A stretch of 13,077 bases of DNA from Patescibacteria group bacterium (GCA_030917665.1 JAUPUH010000063.1:1-13077), one strand, 5' to 3'; counted from the stretch's first letter, positions 1 to 6,465 are shown. The notes: generated from the sequence alone by a model not told the origin. Made by a program: numbers and translations.

Positions 1-193
1 TTCCTGGGCGATCAATAACTCCATAATCCTTGGTTTCGATGGGCTCTCCAACATTCTTTGCTTTAGGGTAATTCTCAAGAACCCAGTCGGTAAGGAATGG
101 TCCTTTTGATTTACCGTCTGGGTGTACCACAAGACCTGCAGGCTTGTTGACCGCGACGATATCCTTATCCTCGTAAAGTATGTCTAATTTCAT
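1..193 (-). CDS. RluA-family pseudouridine synthase, 5' part only
   Basis: This is the first 64 codons of a gene that continues past the left edge of the window. The translation starts MKLDILYEDKDIVAVNKPAG and has the NKPAGLVVHPD segment typical of the RluA/RluD family of 23S rRNA or tRNA pseudouridine synthases. It ends at DRPG, just where the family's catalytic HRLD motif would be expected, so the catalytic aspartate is outside the window. The family converts specific uridines in rRNA or tRNA to pseudouridine in the cytoplasm. The first ATG of the open frame (193-191) is used. A TATAAT lies at 221-216 on the minus strand, predicting a leader of about 15 nt, and no Shine-Dalgarno sequence is visible. 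Family is confident; the exact target RNA cannot be told from this fragment. Confidence 0.85.
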   Translation of the reverse strand, partial: MKLDILYEDKDIVAVNKPAGLVVHPDGKSKGPFLTDWVLENYPKAKNVGEPIETKDYGVIDRPG

Positions 194-258
194 AGAATTG
201 CTTGATAATTACTACATTATACGATAATCTAACAGAAGTCTATCTTGTGCAAAAATAT

Positions 259-331
259 GCGCGATTAGCTCAGTTGGTAGAGCAATCCATTTACACTGGA
301 AAGGTCGCAGGTTCAAGTCCTGCATCGCGCA
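259..331 (+). tRNA. tRNA-Val (anticodon UAC)
   Basis: The acceptor stem GCGCGAT pairs with ATCGCGC (324-330), with A331 as discriminator. The D arm is GCTC/GAGC (268-283). The anticodon loop TTTACAC (290-296) has anticodon TAC, reading GUA valine codons. The T arm is GCAGG-TTCAAGT-CCTGC (307-323). Pair 27:43 is an A-A mismatch (A285, A301). CCA is not encoded; the gene is followed by CCC. Confidence 0.95.
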
Positions 332-384
332 CCCCAAGGGTACTTCTTGTTTGATAAATCAAACAATGACGCACCATATCCCAC

Positions 385-418
385 AAAACAAAAACCGCCC
401 GTAGGCGGATTTTGTTTT
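385..418. terminator. Bidirectional intrinsic terminator between tRNA-Val and the DUF378 gene
   Basis: The stem CCGCC (395-399) pairs with GGCGG (404-408) around loop CGTA. After one A-A mismatch it is extended by AACAAAA-type pairing with TTTTGTTT. The 3' side ends in a T-run on the plus strand, and the A-run on the left gives a T-run on the minus strand. It can therefore end both the tRNA-Val transcript and the converging minus-strand transcript. Confidence 0.8.
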
Positions 419-434
419 TTACTGAAAACCTTAT

Positions 435-662
435 TTATACTGTTGGGTTTGTTGGAGTAGAAGCTGAAGCGACACAATCGCTGCATGTCTTCTTGTGTGT
501 AACGATCAAGTAAACCGCTGAAAGTCCAACGAGGATGTAAACGATCTTTGCAATCAAAGCTGGAAGATATGCAACGATGTCTCCGACACCAACACCAACA
601 AGTAGCCAATTCAACGCACCAACGATAACCAAAACAAACGCAACCATATGTAATGCCTTCAT
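435..662 (-). CDS. DUF378 family small membrane protein
   Basis: A 75-residue protein with two hydrophobic segments (about residues 5-24 and 30-53) and the GALNWLLVG signature near residues 15-23 that marks DUF378 (YuzA-like) proteins. Function is unknown across the family; it is an inner-membrane protein. The tail (residues 57-75) is polar, with two cysteines in KKTCSDCVAS that could form a disulfide or bind a metal, and a Ser/Thr/Pro-rich end. The start at 662 gives the MKALHMVAF beginning usual for the family. A TATAAT directly abuts the start codon (668-663), and TATAAA lies at 677-672, so the promoter is very close. The alternative start M6 (647) would suit the TATAAT at 668-663 better. 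Confidence 0.8.
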   Translation of the reverse strand: MKALHMVAFVLVIVGALNWLLVGVGVGDIVAYLPALIAKIVYILVGLSAVYLIVTHKKTCSDCVASASTPTNPTV

Positions 663-769
663 ATTATACTGTTTATATTAACTAATAATAATTGATATCT
701 AGCAATAATTATACCTTATATTCAAGATTCGTGTCATATTGCTTTATGCACAGCTACTTTTTCTTTTTG

Positions 770-841
770 TGCCTCTGGTTGGAATCGAACCAACATCGAC
801 GGCTTAGAAGTCCGCAGTTCTATCCATTGAACTACAGAGGC
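770..841 (-). tRNA. tRNA-Arg (anticodon UCU)
   Basis: Read on the minus strand, the acceptor GCCTCTG (841-835) pairs with CAGAGGC (777-771), with A as discriminator at 770. The D arm is GTTC/GAAC. The anticodon loop CTTCTAA (810-804) has anticodon TCT, reading AGA. The T arm is GTTGG-TTCGATT-CCAAC. The pair closing the anticodon loop (31:39) is an A-G mismatch (811, 803). CCA is not encoded. It lies 42 bases downstream of the pilus operon on the same strand. Confidence 0.95.
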
Positions 842-883
842 ATTTGCTCACATCAAGAATATAGCAGAAAAGCCAAAATAATC

Positions 884-1213
884 CTACAGAGAAGGATCTG
901 TCGGTCCTTTATACCCTTTTCTGATTTGGGCACTTGCTTCGTTTCGTGTTTCAAAACGAGTGATGAGCGAATCAAGTTCATCCTTATCAAAAATCTTCTC
1001 AACCAGTTGAGTGTTCTCAGCCACCTTGAAATTACCACTACTGATTTGCCAATATAGATACACTCCACCACCAATAAGGGCTGCTGCAGTCACGGTGGTT
1101 ACAATTAGAATAAGTATCCAGTCGACAAAGGCATTCCTACCAATTTCTTTGAGCGCACTCCCTGCTGAGAGGTGTGGTACTCGTATAAATTTTTTCTTGA
1201 AAAGGTTTGTCAT
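884..1213 (-). CDS. Small single-pass membrane protein, fourth gene of the pilus operon
   Basis: A 109-residue protein with a basic N-terminal segment (about residues 1-30), one strong membrane helix (about residues 31-54), then a polar, charged tail on the far side that ends GPTDPSL. It starts 4 bases after the pilO stop, so it is almost certainly co-transcribed with pilM-pilN-pilO. Its place corresponds to pilP in proteobacterial operons, but I see no lipobox and no PilP similarity. In a bacterium without a PilQ outer-membrane secretin, a PilP would have no partner. I recognise no family; a role in pilus assembly is inferred from position only. Confidence 0.75.
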   Translation of the reverse strand: MTNLFKKKFIRVPHLSAGSALKEIGRNAFVDWILILIVTTVTAAALIGGGVYLYWQISSGNFKVAENTQLVEKIFDKDELDSLITRFETRNEASAQIRKGYKGPTDPSL

Positions 1214-1217
1214 GTTT

Positions 1218-1763
1218 TTATTTTTCTGCTTTCTTGGTCAGTGCTTCGATAGTCAACGAAAGATGCCATGTGCGACCTGATGTTATCTTCTTGTTGGAAT
1301 TCTCGAGATCACCTGAGGTGTAGAGGCGAATACCATCCAACATAACACCGAGTGGTAAGTTTTCTATAAGCATTAATGCATTCATAATACCTGACCACGA
1401 TCCGTCGATATCAACCTTGGCTTTGATATGTCCCTCGTCACTAACTATCGAAGAAATTTCAAGTTCGGTTAGTGAATCCGTACCGACTTTTTCAATTCTC
1501 TCTATAAAATCAACAGCTGTTTCTTGGGGTATGAAAAAGGAAGAAAGCATCTCGCGGTTGTCCAATGTGTCTTTGTGTATATCAGTCAATTTCTGTTCAT
1601 TCTGTCTCTTGACACTTTCATTGGCAACTTCATAAGTAGCATTGATGTAATGCTCCGCTTGCAAGACTGTCTTCTTATAAAGAAAAAAATATCCAAAAGA
1701 AGTGCAGATGACGGAGCACAACGCGAAAAGTATCAGTACGTAATGTCGTTGGTTTATTTTCAT
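1218..1763 (-). CDS. pilO: PilO-like type IV pilus assembly protein
   Basis: A 181-residue protein with a short cytoplasmic start, one membrane helix (about residues 9-28), a coiled-coil-like stretch (about residues 34-70), and a C-terminal alpha/beta domain containing the GSWSGIMNALMLIENLPLGV segment. That segment matches the PilO region in which a small domain follows the pattern of strand, helix and P-L-hydrophobic. PilO dimerises with PilN to form the inner-membrane alignment subcomplex of the type IV pilus machine. The start overlaps the pilN stop by 4 bases (ATGA), showing translational coupling. There is no Shine-Dalgarno sequence. The call rests on topology, size and operon order more than on strict motifs. 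Confidence 0.8.
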   Translation of the reverse strand: MKINQRHYVLILFALCSVICTSFGYFFLYKKTVLQAEHYINATYEVANESVKRQNEQKLTDIHKDTLDNREMLSSFFIPQETAVDFIERIEKVGTDSLTELEISSIVSDEGHIKAKVDIDGSWSGIMNALMLIENLPLGVMLDGIRLYTSGDLENSNKKITSGRTWHLSLTIEALTKKAEK

Positions 1764-2317
1764 GGTGTCAGGATAATGAGCTTAAGAGTAAATGAGATAT
1801 CCTTACTCTTTGCCAGATCAGAAATTGGCAAATCTATTTTCGAGATAAGGGGGTTCTGCTCAAGGCTTTTTTTGAAATTAACCAGTGAGTCTCTCGTCAA
1901 AGCCTTTCCTTGAACAATAACATCGAGTGAAGATGACGCTGTCTCCTTTGAAAGACCGAGCTGAAAGGAATTTACAGAAACCTGGGTGGGCTTTCGCAGG
2001 ATAATTTCTGAAATTATTTGAGAGAACTCAGTGTTGTCTTGGTGTTTTTTAAGTTCGTCCATCAACACTTGTGCGGACGCAAGATCTGTTATGACGACAT
2101 CTGTTCCCCTTTCTTTTCTATTCTCCTGTAGTGTCTGTAGACTCCTCAGCGCTTCCTTTTCTTGCGTATAAGAAAAAATATATGCTGGTATCAATGAACC
2201 AATACCTACGAGGATACCGCACGAAATGAAAAAGGCTGCAACAATAAAAAGCCTCGTCCTGTATTCTTTTTTTAGGGACTTTATTTCTTTATCTGGTAAA
2301 AGTGTGTAGTGAATCAT
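1760..2317 (-). CDS. pilN: PilN-like type IV pilus assembly protein
   Basis: A 185-residue bitopic protein. A short basic cytoplasmic tail (MIHYTLLPDKEIKSLKKEYR) is followed by a membrane helix (about residues 22-48), a coiled-coil-like segment rich in Glu, Lys and Leu (about 50-95), and a C-terminal domain (about 96-185). In that domain FSQIISEIILRKPTQVSVNSF and the repeated-strand pattern match the PilN/fimbrial assembly fold. In known systems the N-terminal tail of PilN (usually INLLP; here YTLLP) binds PilM in the cytoplasm, and that motif is conserved here. It lies 12 bases downstream of pilM. Confidence 0.85.
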   Translation of the reverse strand: MIHYTLLPDKEIKSLKKEYRTRLFIVAAFFISCGILVGIGSLIPAYIFSYTQEKEALRSLQTLQENRKERGTDVVITDLASAQVLMDELKKHQDNTEFSQIISEIILRKPTQVSVNSFQLGLSKETASSSLDVIVQGKALTRDSLVNFKKSLEQNPLISKIDLPISDLAKSKDISFTLKLIILTP

Positions 2318-2329
2318 ACTTCAATAAGA

Positions 2330-3304
2330 TTAAGGCAACGCAAGGCCAGCAGCAATGGCGTAATCGAGAGAATCCTCAAAAGTCACTGCCGGAACATAAT
2401 GATCACCAGAAAAAGCATTCTGCCAAACATGTGCAACCTGGAGTTGAATGTTTGGATTCGGAGAAATATGTGAAATCTGACTTATAGCCGCAGCGTCATG
2501 GCCAGAAATGATAATTGATTTGATAGGTTGACCTTCTCCATGCTCTGACCAATAGGTATATACCCTTTCGATTTCGTGTCGTAATGAAAATATATCATCA
2601 GACGTATCAGTAACATTCTTGTTGCGTATAAGTTCCCCACCCCAAGGCACAGTCGAAGTGAAGCACAGTACGCCACCCGATACCACATAAAGTCCAGTCT
2701 TCTTGTTCATAACATTTACGATGAGCTGAGTCTCTTTGCTATCACGAGGAACAACAGCACGAGCAATTGCCTTAGCTTGAATCTCAAAAGAGACAACGGT
2801 GAGGCCGGCCGCTTGGAAAGCGTTCAGATAGCTATGCACAAGTTCACGAGGTGTTACAGAAACACTCACCATGGTTTTGCTTTCGTTATTCATCGCATCA
2901 GGAAGAAGATCAAAAAAGAAAATCGCATCGGCTGGTGAAAGGGGTACATTTTCTTCAAGTTTAAATTCGATGTTCTGACGAATTTGATCCTCATTTGTAT
3001 CTGGGACTTCAGTCTTGAAAAGATACATCCTCTCTTCGGGAAGTGAAGCCTTAACTGTAGTAATTTTTAATTCCTGGGCAAGAGAAGTCAATTCCTGAAC
3101 AAGAGCCTTCTCGTCTTTTATGTATCCAGAATCAACTATTCCAGGCTTGAGGATTCGAGTACCATAACGATGAAGTGTGTATCCGTGGTGACCCTGAGAA
3201 TATTCAATACAGCGAATAGCGTCATCGGAAATATCAACACCGGCATACGGGATATTGAGATATTTCGGTGGAGGAAATAGTTTAAAGAAAGTTTTAGTAA
3301 ACAT
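2330..3304 (-). CDS. pilM: PilM, actin-like ATPase of type IV pilus assembly
   Basis: A 324-residue cytoplasmic protein of the FtsA/actin-like fold. The phosphate-1 segment is GVDISDDAIRCIEY (residues 22-35). The PilM-typical segments ASLPEERMYLFKTEVP and IEFKLEENVPLSPADAIFFF follow. Further on come the second nucleotide-binding segment LIVNVMNKKTGLYVVSGG and a C-terminal ISGHDAA...YAIAAGLAL. PilM binds ATP and recruits PilN, linking the cytoplasmic motor to the membrane ring. It is the first gene of the operon pilM-pilN-pilO-unknown. Its promoter lies in the end of dedA, and its start codon is part of a perfect inverted repeat (see separate entries). The first methionine is used; the predicted transcription start is about 11 bases upstream. 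Confidence 0.92.
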   Translation of the reverse strand: MFTKTFFKLFPPPKYLNIPYAGVDISDDAIRCIEYSQGHHGYTLHRYGTRILKPGIVDSGYIKDEKALVQELTSLAQELKITTVKASLPEERMYLFKTEVPDTNEDQIRQNIEFKLEENVPLSPADAIFFFDLLPDAMNNESKTMVSVSVTPRELVHSYLNAFQAAGLTVVSFEIQAKAIARAVVPRDSKETQLIVNVMNKKTGLYVVSGGVLCFTSTVPWGGELIRNKNVTDTSDDIFSLRHEIERVYTYWSEHGEGQPIKSIIISGHDAAAISQISHISPNPNIQLQVAHVWQNAFSGDHYVPAVTFEDSLDYAIAAGLALP

Positions 3305-3316
3305 ACGAATGTTTAC
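3297..3316 (-). repeat. Perfect inverted repeat containing the pilM start codon
   Basis: GTAAACAT (3297-3304) and ATGTTTAC (3309-3316) are exact reverse complements separated by 4 bases. The pilM ATG is at 3304-3302 and the predicted transcription start is 3315, so the repeat forms the very 5' end of the pilus operon mRNA. It could fold over the start codon, or as DNA it could be an operator covering the start of transcription. Confidence 0.75.
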
Positions 3317-3321
3317 CCGAT

Positions 3322-3330
3322 ATTATACCA
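3322..3330 (-). promoter_or_regulatory. Extended -10 promoter of the pil operon
   Basis: On the minus strand TGGTATAAT (3330-3322) is a perfect extended -10 element (TGn-TATAAT). It overlaps the dedA stop codon and predicts transcription from about 3315, giving an 11-base leader before pilM. No convincing -35 is seen, as is usual with extended -10 promoters. Confidence 0.65.
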
Positions 3331-3940
3331 TAGGATTTTTCGTCTTCTTATGCTTTATAAACTCTATAGCTGGCGGAATGAACGAGGCAAGGATAATTAC
3401 AATAATGATTGGAGTAAGGTAATGTTCGGCGTTTGGAATGCTATTCCCAAGAATGTATCCGAGGCCAAGCATCCCCCATGTCCAGATGAAACCTCCAATA
3501 ATATTAAATCGGATAAAAGTCTTATATTCCATTCCTGCAACACCAGCAACTATCGGTGCAAATGTTCTCACAATAGGAATAAATCGGGCAAAAATGATGG
3601 TCTTCTTTCCATGTTTCTCATAAAAAGCCCTCGCTGTTTCTATATGCCTCTTACGAAAAAAGAATGAATCTTCTCTCGAAAAAATCATCGGCCCCGTCTT
3701 CTTTCCAAACGAATATCCAACACTATCCCCCGCCACAGCAGCTATAAAGCATAAAATAAGAAGTCCCCAGATCGAGATTAAACCCTGAGAGGCAAGAAAA
3801 CCTGCAGTAAAAAGCAATGAATCTCCTGGAAAAAAGAATCCAAAAAACAATCCAGACTCAGCAAAAACAATAAGAACGACACCAAGGAGTCCTAGTGTCT
3901 TTATAATAGCGAGCGGATCAAGTAAGTCTTGAAATGACAT
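3323..3940 (-). CDS. DedA family membrane protein
   Basis: A 205-residue polytopic membrane protein of the DedA/SNARE-associated (VTT) family. Hallmarks are ESGLFFGFFFPGDSLLF (about residues 28-44), GDSVGYSFGKKTG in the following loop, and the family motif FARFIPIVRTFAPIVAGVAG (about residues 118-137), then membrane helices including a GWxWG-like IWTWGMLGLGYILG. DedA proteins act in the inner membrane in lipid (undecaprenyl phosphate or phospholipid) translocation and membrane homeostasis. Its ATG follows the stop of the upstream tRNA-binding gene with no gap (TAAATG), so the two are translationally coupled. An AAGGCG 8 bases before the ATG is one of the few Shine-Dalgarno-like sequences in the window. 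Confidence 0.93.
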   Translation of the reverse strand: MSFQDLLDPLAIIKTLGLLGVVLIVFAESGLFFGFFFPGDSLLFTAGFLASQGLISIWGLLILCFIAAVAGDSVGYSFGKKTGPMIFSREDSFFFRKRHIETARAFYEKHGKKTIIFARFIPIVRTFAPIVAGVAGMEYKTFIRFNIIGGFIWTWGMLGLGYILGNSIPNAEHYLTPIIIVIILASFIPPAIEFIKHKKTKNPMV

Positions 3941-4312
3941 TTATTTCGCCTTAGTACCGGGTGGAATAGTTGAGTTAGGTTCAAGAAGTGAAAAACCTCC
4001 TTCAGGAGTTGATACTGCAAGAATCATACCCTGACTCTCAAGTCCACGTATTGTACGTGGTTCAAGGTTTGCGACAAACATAACAGTCCTTCCTACAAGC
4101 GTCTGAGGATCAGGAAAATACATTGAAATTCCTGAAAGAATCTGGCGATATTTCGGAGTCACTGTCTTGTTCCCGGCTTCATCAACGACTTCAGTGGTTT
4201 CAGCCATATCGACAGAAAGCTTGAGAAGCTTATCGGTATCAGGAACTTTTTCTGCAGAAAGAATCTTACCTGCTCGTAATTCTATTTTTGAAAAATCATC
4301 GATTGAAATCAT
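3941..4312 (-). CDS. Stand-alone tRNA-binding OB-fold protein (MetRS C-terminal domain/EMAP II-like)
   Basis: A 123-residue protein that matches the tRNA-binding domain found at the C-terminus of dimeric methionyl-tRNA synthetases and in Trbp111/CsaA. Seen are IDDFSKIELRAGKILSAEKVPDTDKLLKLSVD (shown here across residues 4-35), RQILSGI (about 56-62), VGRTVMFVANLEPRTIRGLES (about 73-93) and SQGMILAV. The domain binds the outer corner of tRNA. As a separate gene it may supply this function in trans to a short MetRS, or act as a general tRNA-binding factor. It has an insertion with acidic residues (DMAETTEVVDEAGNKTVTPKY) before the RQI strand. It sits between ruvX (12-base gap) and dedA (no gap) in one operon. 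Confidence 0.9.
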   Translation of the reverse strand: MISIDDFSKIELRAGKILSAEKVPDTDKLLKLSVDMAETTEVVDEAGNKTVTPKYRQILSGISMYFPDPQTLVGRTVMFVANLEPRTIRGLESQGMILAVSTPEGGFSLLEPNSTIPPGTKAK

Positions 4313-4324
4313 AGTAGCGTTATA

Positions 4325-4711
4325 TTACCCTTTCGCCCTCTGCTTATCAAGAAAACTCTGGAGTATGAGGGCTGCTGCTGAAGCATCAAGCATGTCAGTC
4401 TTTCCCTGGAATCTTTCTGCATTGTGACTCGTCATGAATTCCGGTTCGAGATGTACAGTGAATCCTTCTTTTTCCAAATCCATTTTAAAGTTGAGGCTTT
4501 CGGGCAAAATCGTATTAGCTTCTCCCTTATAATTTTTTGATTCTCCCATTACCACCACCTTCGTGCCGTTTTCGTTTGCTATATCAACCACTTCTTTAAT
4601 CAGTTTTTTTGAGTTATTCAATGTTATCAGAGGCAATGCGAACTCCCCTGCTTCATCAGAACAGGCTACACCCACACGCTTGGATCCATAATCAATACCG
4701 AGGATTCTCAT
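4325..4711 (-). CDS. ruvX: RuvX/YqgF family RNase H-fold nuclease
   Basis: A 128-residue protein with the YqgF fold: GIDYGSKRVGVACSD (residues 5-19, with D7 as first acidic residue), the strand KVVVMGESKNYKGEAN (51-66) and the C-terminal DMLDASAAALILQSFLD (106-122, with D109). In E. coli the family is linked to Holliday-junction resolution and 16S rRNA precursor processing. The usual DERxTT motif is here PEFMTS (90-95): the glutamate (E91) and threonine (T94) are kept but the flanking Asp and Arg are not. It is first in the operon with the tRNA-binding protein and dedA and diverges from the HNH gene. A TAAGAT ends 6 bases before the ATG, predicting a leaderless mRNA. Confidence 0.9.
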   Translation of the reverse strand: MRILGIDYGSKRVGVACSDEAGEFALPLITLNNSKKLIKEVVDIANENGTKVVVMGESKNYKGEANTILPESLNFKMDLEKEGFTVHLEPEFMTSHNAERFQGKTDMLDASAAALILQSFLDKQRAKG

Positions 4712-4717
4712 GAGCTT

Positions 4718-4723
4718 ATCTTA
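4718..4723 (-). promoter_or_regulatory. -10 element of the ruvX operon
   Basis: TAAGAT on the minus strand (4723-4718) is 6 bases from the ATG at 4711, so transcription would start on the A of the start codon. AAGACA at 4746-4741, with a 17-base spacer, is a possible -35. The match to consensus is moderate; the call is strengthened by the same spacing at seven other genes. Confidence 0.45.
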
Positions 4724-4747
4724 TGGTATTTTTATTAAATTGTCTTG

Positions 4748-4756
4748 TGGTATACT
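4748..4756 (+). promoter_or_regulatory. Extended -10 promoter of the HNH gene
   Basis: TGGTATACT is an extended -10 (TGn-TATACT). It ends 6 bases before the GTG at 4763, placing the transcription start on the first base of the start codon. It is back to back with the ruvX promoter in a 51-base divergent interval. Confidence 0.6.
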
Positions 4757-4762
4757 GGATGA

Positions 4763-5242
4763 GTGAAAGAAAAATATATAAGAAAACCAAATACTGAATG
4801 TGTAGTGTGCAAAAAACTAATTTATAAAAGACCATCTCAAATACACAGCAATAACGGCAAAGTCTTTTGCAGCACCCTCTGTTATGGAGTTTCCTGTCGA
4901 AAGGAGACGCCCTGTTTAGTTTGTGGAAAATTGATTCTGGCAGGCCTACACAAGAAAACCTGCAGCAGAGCTTGTTCAAACAAAAACAGAGCTGGCATTA
5001 TTTATAAAGTAAAAAAGTCTAATAGTGAAATTAAATCTCAAGAAATCCTTAAGGTCAGACTCTTAAAAATACGAGGTCTAAATTGTGAGAGATGTAGCTA
5101 TAAAAAATACGAGATATTACATATTCATCATAAGGACAGAGATAGGTCCAACAACAATTTAAATAATCTTGAGTTAATCTGCCCGAATTGTCATTTTGAG
5201 GAGCATTATTCAGAAAAAAGCTGGTTAAAGCGAATTTTTTGA
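4763..5242 (+). CDS. HNH nuclease-like protein with N-terminal cysteine-pair zinc fingers
   Basis: A 159-residue, lysine-rich protein. The C-terminal part is an HNH domain with zinc-binding pairs C108-x2-C111 and C140-x2-C143, and HIHHKDRDRSNNNLNNLELIC (here split: H122 and H123, N134/N135) followed by H144. Two N-terminal modules carry paired cysteines (C13/C16 with C36/C40, and C51/C54 with C67/C71), each like a small zinc ribbon. HNH domains cut DNA; such stand-alone forms occur in phages, mobile introns and defence islands. The neighbours here are housekeeping genes, so no system can be assigned. The start is GTG, chosen because the extended -10 places transcription exactly there and no earlier start fits. 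The base composition is more AT-rich than ruvA or the PEP-CTERM genes, so a transferred origin is possible. Confidence 0.8.
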   Translation: MKEKYIRKPNTECVVCKKLIYKRPSQIHSNNGKVFCSTLCYGVSCRKETPCLVCGKLILAGLHKKTCSRACSNKNRAGIIYKVKKSNSEIKSQEILKVRLLKIRGLNCERCSYKKYEILHIHHKDRDRSNNNLNNLELICPNCHFEEHYSEKSWLKRIF

Positions 5243-5308
5243 AACTTGAAAATAATGCGCTAGTATGAGAATATGAGAAATGTTCGGGTTTTAGTGCCTG
5301 AAATAGAG

Positions 5309-5398
5309 GGATAGGTGGCTGAGTGGTCTAAAGCAACAGTCTTGAAAACTGTCGTCCGCGCAAGTGGACCGTGAGTTCGAATCTCACCCTATCCGCCA
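5309..5398 (+). tRNA. tRNA-Ser (anticodon UGA)
   Basis: The acceptor GGATAGG (5309-5315) pairs with CCTATCC (5388-5394), with discriminator G and an encoded CCA (5396-5398). The anticodon stem-loop is ACAGT-CTTGAAA-ACTGT with anticodon TGA, reading UCA. The long variable arm GTCCGCGCAAGTGGAC is the class II signature of serine tRNAs. The T arm is GTGAG-TTCGAAT-CTCAC. This is the only tRNA in the window with an encoded CCA. A TTGAAA at 5239-5244 and TAGTAT at 5261-5266 (16-base spacer) may be its promoter. Confidence 0.96.
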
Positions 5399-5440
5399 GT
5401 GAGTTGATAACTCTTTATTTTAACTTCCAGAAATTGGGTA

Positions 5441-5446
5441 TATAAT
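5441..5446 (+). promoter_or_regulatory. -10 element (TATAAT) for the 5454 gene
   Basis: A perfect TATAAT ends 7 bases before the ATG at 5454, predicting transcription from 5453 and a one-base leader. A weak -35, TTTAAC, lies at 5419-5424 with a 16-base spacer. Confidence 0.6.
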
Positions 5447-5453
5447 TCGGTGT

Positions 5454-5825
5454 ATGAAAAAATCATTTTTTATTTGGGCAGCAATAGTTTTGCTTGCAAT
5501 AAGCATCTTAGGAGAAGCTTATGTTCTCTTCTTAACAAGTGCCCCAATTTATGAGTACGTAATGAATATCATTACAATCATTATTTATTCAGTATTGTTG
5601 GTAAAGTTGTTTAAATTACACAAAGACGTAGTGAGGTGGATTCATGCAGCTTTTATTTGGACAGGTATTGGAATGATTTACAATATAATAAATACGATTG
5701 ATGCACAGGGCTCAATGCAGGCGATGCTCATAACTAATATTCTTTTCTGGGCAATCTTTATTGTTCTTTGGGTTTACTTCACCAAACATGTAAAGAAAGT
5801 TCTGTCTTCAAGACTTTCCAATTAA
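5454..5825 (+). CDS. Hypothetical four-helix membrane protein
   Basis: A 123-residue protein with four hydrophobic segments (about residues 5-27, 35-53, 62-80 and 89-109) and short charged loops; the C-terminus is basic (KHVKKVLSSRLSN). I recognise no conserved family motif, so function is unknown. It is a single-gene unit downstream of tRNA-Ser with a perfect TATAAT right before the start codon, and it converges on the pilin gene at 5874. The start is well supported because the -10 leaves no room for an earlier one. Confidence 0.75.
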   Translation: MKKSFFIWAAIVLLAISILGEAYVLFLTSAPIYEYVMNIITIIIYSVLLVKLFKLHKDVVRWIHAAFIWTGIGMIYNIINTIDAQGSMQAMLITNILFWAIFIVLWVYFTKHVKKVLSSRLSN

Positions 5826-5873
5826 CAGTTCTGAACGCATCTAACCACTCCTGCAGAAATAAAAAACTTTCGT

Positions 5874-6458
5874 TTAAGGAGTTGGAGGAACGTACGGGCA
5901 TTCACTACTAGAAACACCCAGCTCAACCCTCCCCTGTCTTTTATCTATACCATCAGGATCAAATCCACCATCATTTAATGTAAGTGCTGATTGTGCTCCC
6001 GACCAATAAAAATCAATAAAATAACCTTTGTAGACCTTGACGCAACCCACAAAAGAACCATCTGCACTATTCATGATTCTATTTATTGTTGGACTCGTTT
6101 CAGTGCCACGCAAATAAATATACTCCTGGGTACCGAAAATTGAGTTGTAACCTGGTACGGGCATCTGAGGAAGATAGGGTTCGAGCATTTCTCCCAAACT
6201 ACCCGCACCGGACCATGATTGTGTATTGCTTGTCTTAGCAACCTCGATGTTAGGCCAATCAGCATGATCCTCATAATAAAGTTGAAGTGCAATTTCGAGA
6301 GTCCTAGCATCAATCGCTGCCTTTGCATAAAATGCCCTTCTCCGGGCATCTGAAATAGCTCCCAAAAGAATACTTGAAAGGAGTCCAATTATTGAAATCA
6401 CAACAAGAAGTTCAATGAGTGTGAAGCCTTGTAAAAAGTGCGTACGAGAGGATACCAT
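5874..6458 (-). CDS. Type IV pilin-like prepilin (GspG/PilA type)
   Basis: A 194-residue prepilin. The leader MVSSRTHFLQG is followed by the cleavage and methylation motif G-FTLIELLVVISIIGLLSSIL (first 20 residues of the mature form), with the conserved glutamate at position 5 of the mature protein. PilD-type peptidase cleaves after G11. The hydrophobic N-terminal helix is followed by a helix with ARRRAFYAKAAIDARTLEIALQLYYEDHADWP, shared by GspG-like pseudopilins, then a globular domain. Two cysteines in the C-terminal half (FVGC, SSEC) could form the D-loop disulfide. The start at 6458 is preferred over the upstream in-frame ATG at 6512: it gives a normal class III leader and sits right after an extended -10. 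It is probably assembled by the machine encoded at 884-3304. Confidence 0.92.
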   Translation of the reverse strand: MVSSRTHFLQGFTLIELLVVISIIGLLSSILLGAISDARRRAFYAKAAIDARTLEIALQLYYEDHADWPNIEVAKTSNTQSWSGAGSLGEMLEPYLPQMPVPGYNSIFGTQEYIYLRGTETSPTINRIMNSADGSFVGCVKVYKGYFIDFYWSGAQSALTLNDGGFDPDGIDKRQGRVELGVSSSECPYVPPTP

Positions 6459-6465
6459 GACCTTT

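Noticed and set aside
692..1057. Open frame on the plus strand with a translation containing WLESNQHRRLRSPQFYPLNYRG-like text
   Set aside because: That stretch is the antisense of tRNA-Arg(UCU), a well-known source of false proteins, and the rest overlaps a better gene on the other strand.
4716..4979. Minus-strand open frame opposite the start of the HNH gene
   Set aside because: It is antisense to the cysteine-rich HNH protein and covers the divergent promoters; no recognisable protein features.
5826..5873. Terminator between the converging 5454 gene and the pilin gene
   Set aside because: Only a weak, bulged CCACTCCT/AGGAGTTGG pairing with a large loop that includes the pilin stop; no convincing T-run next to it.
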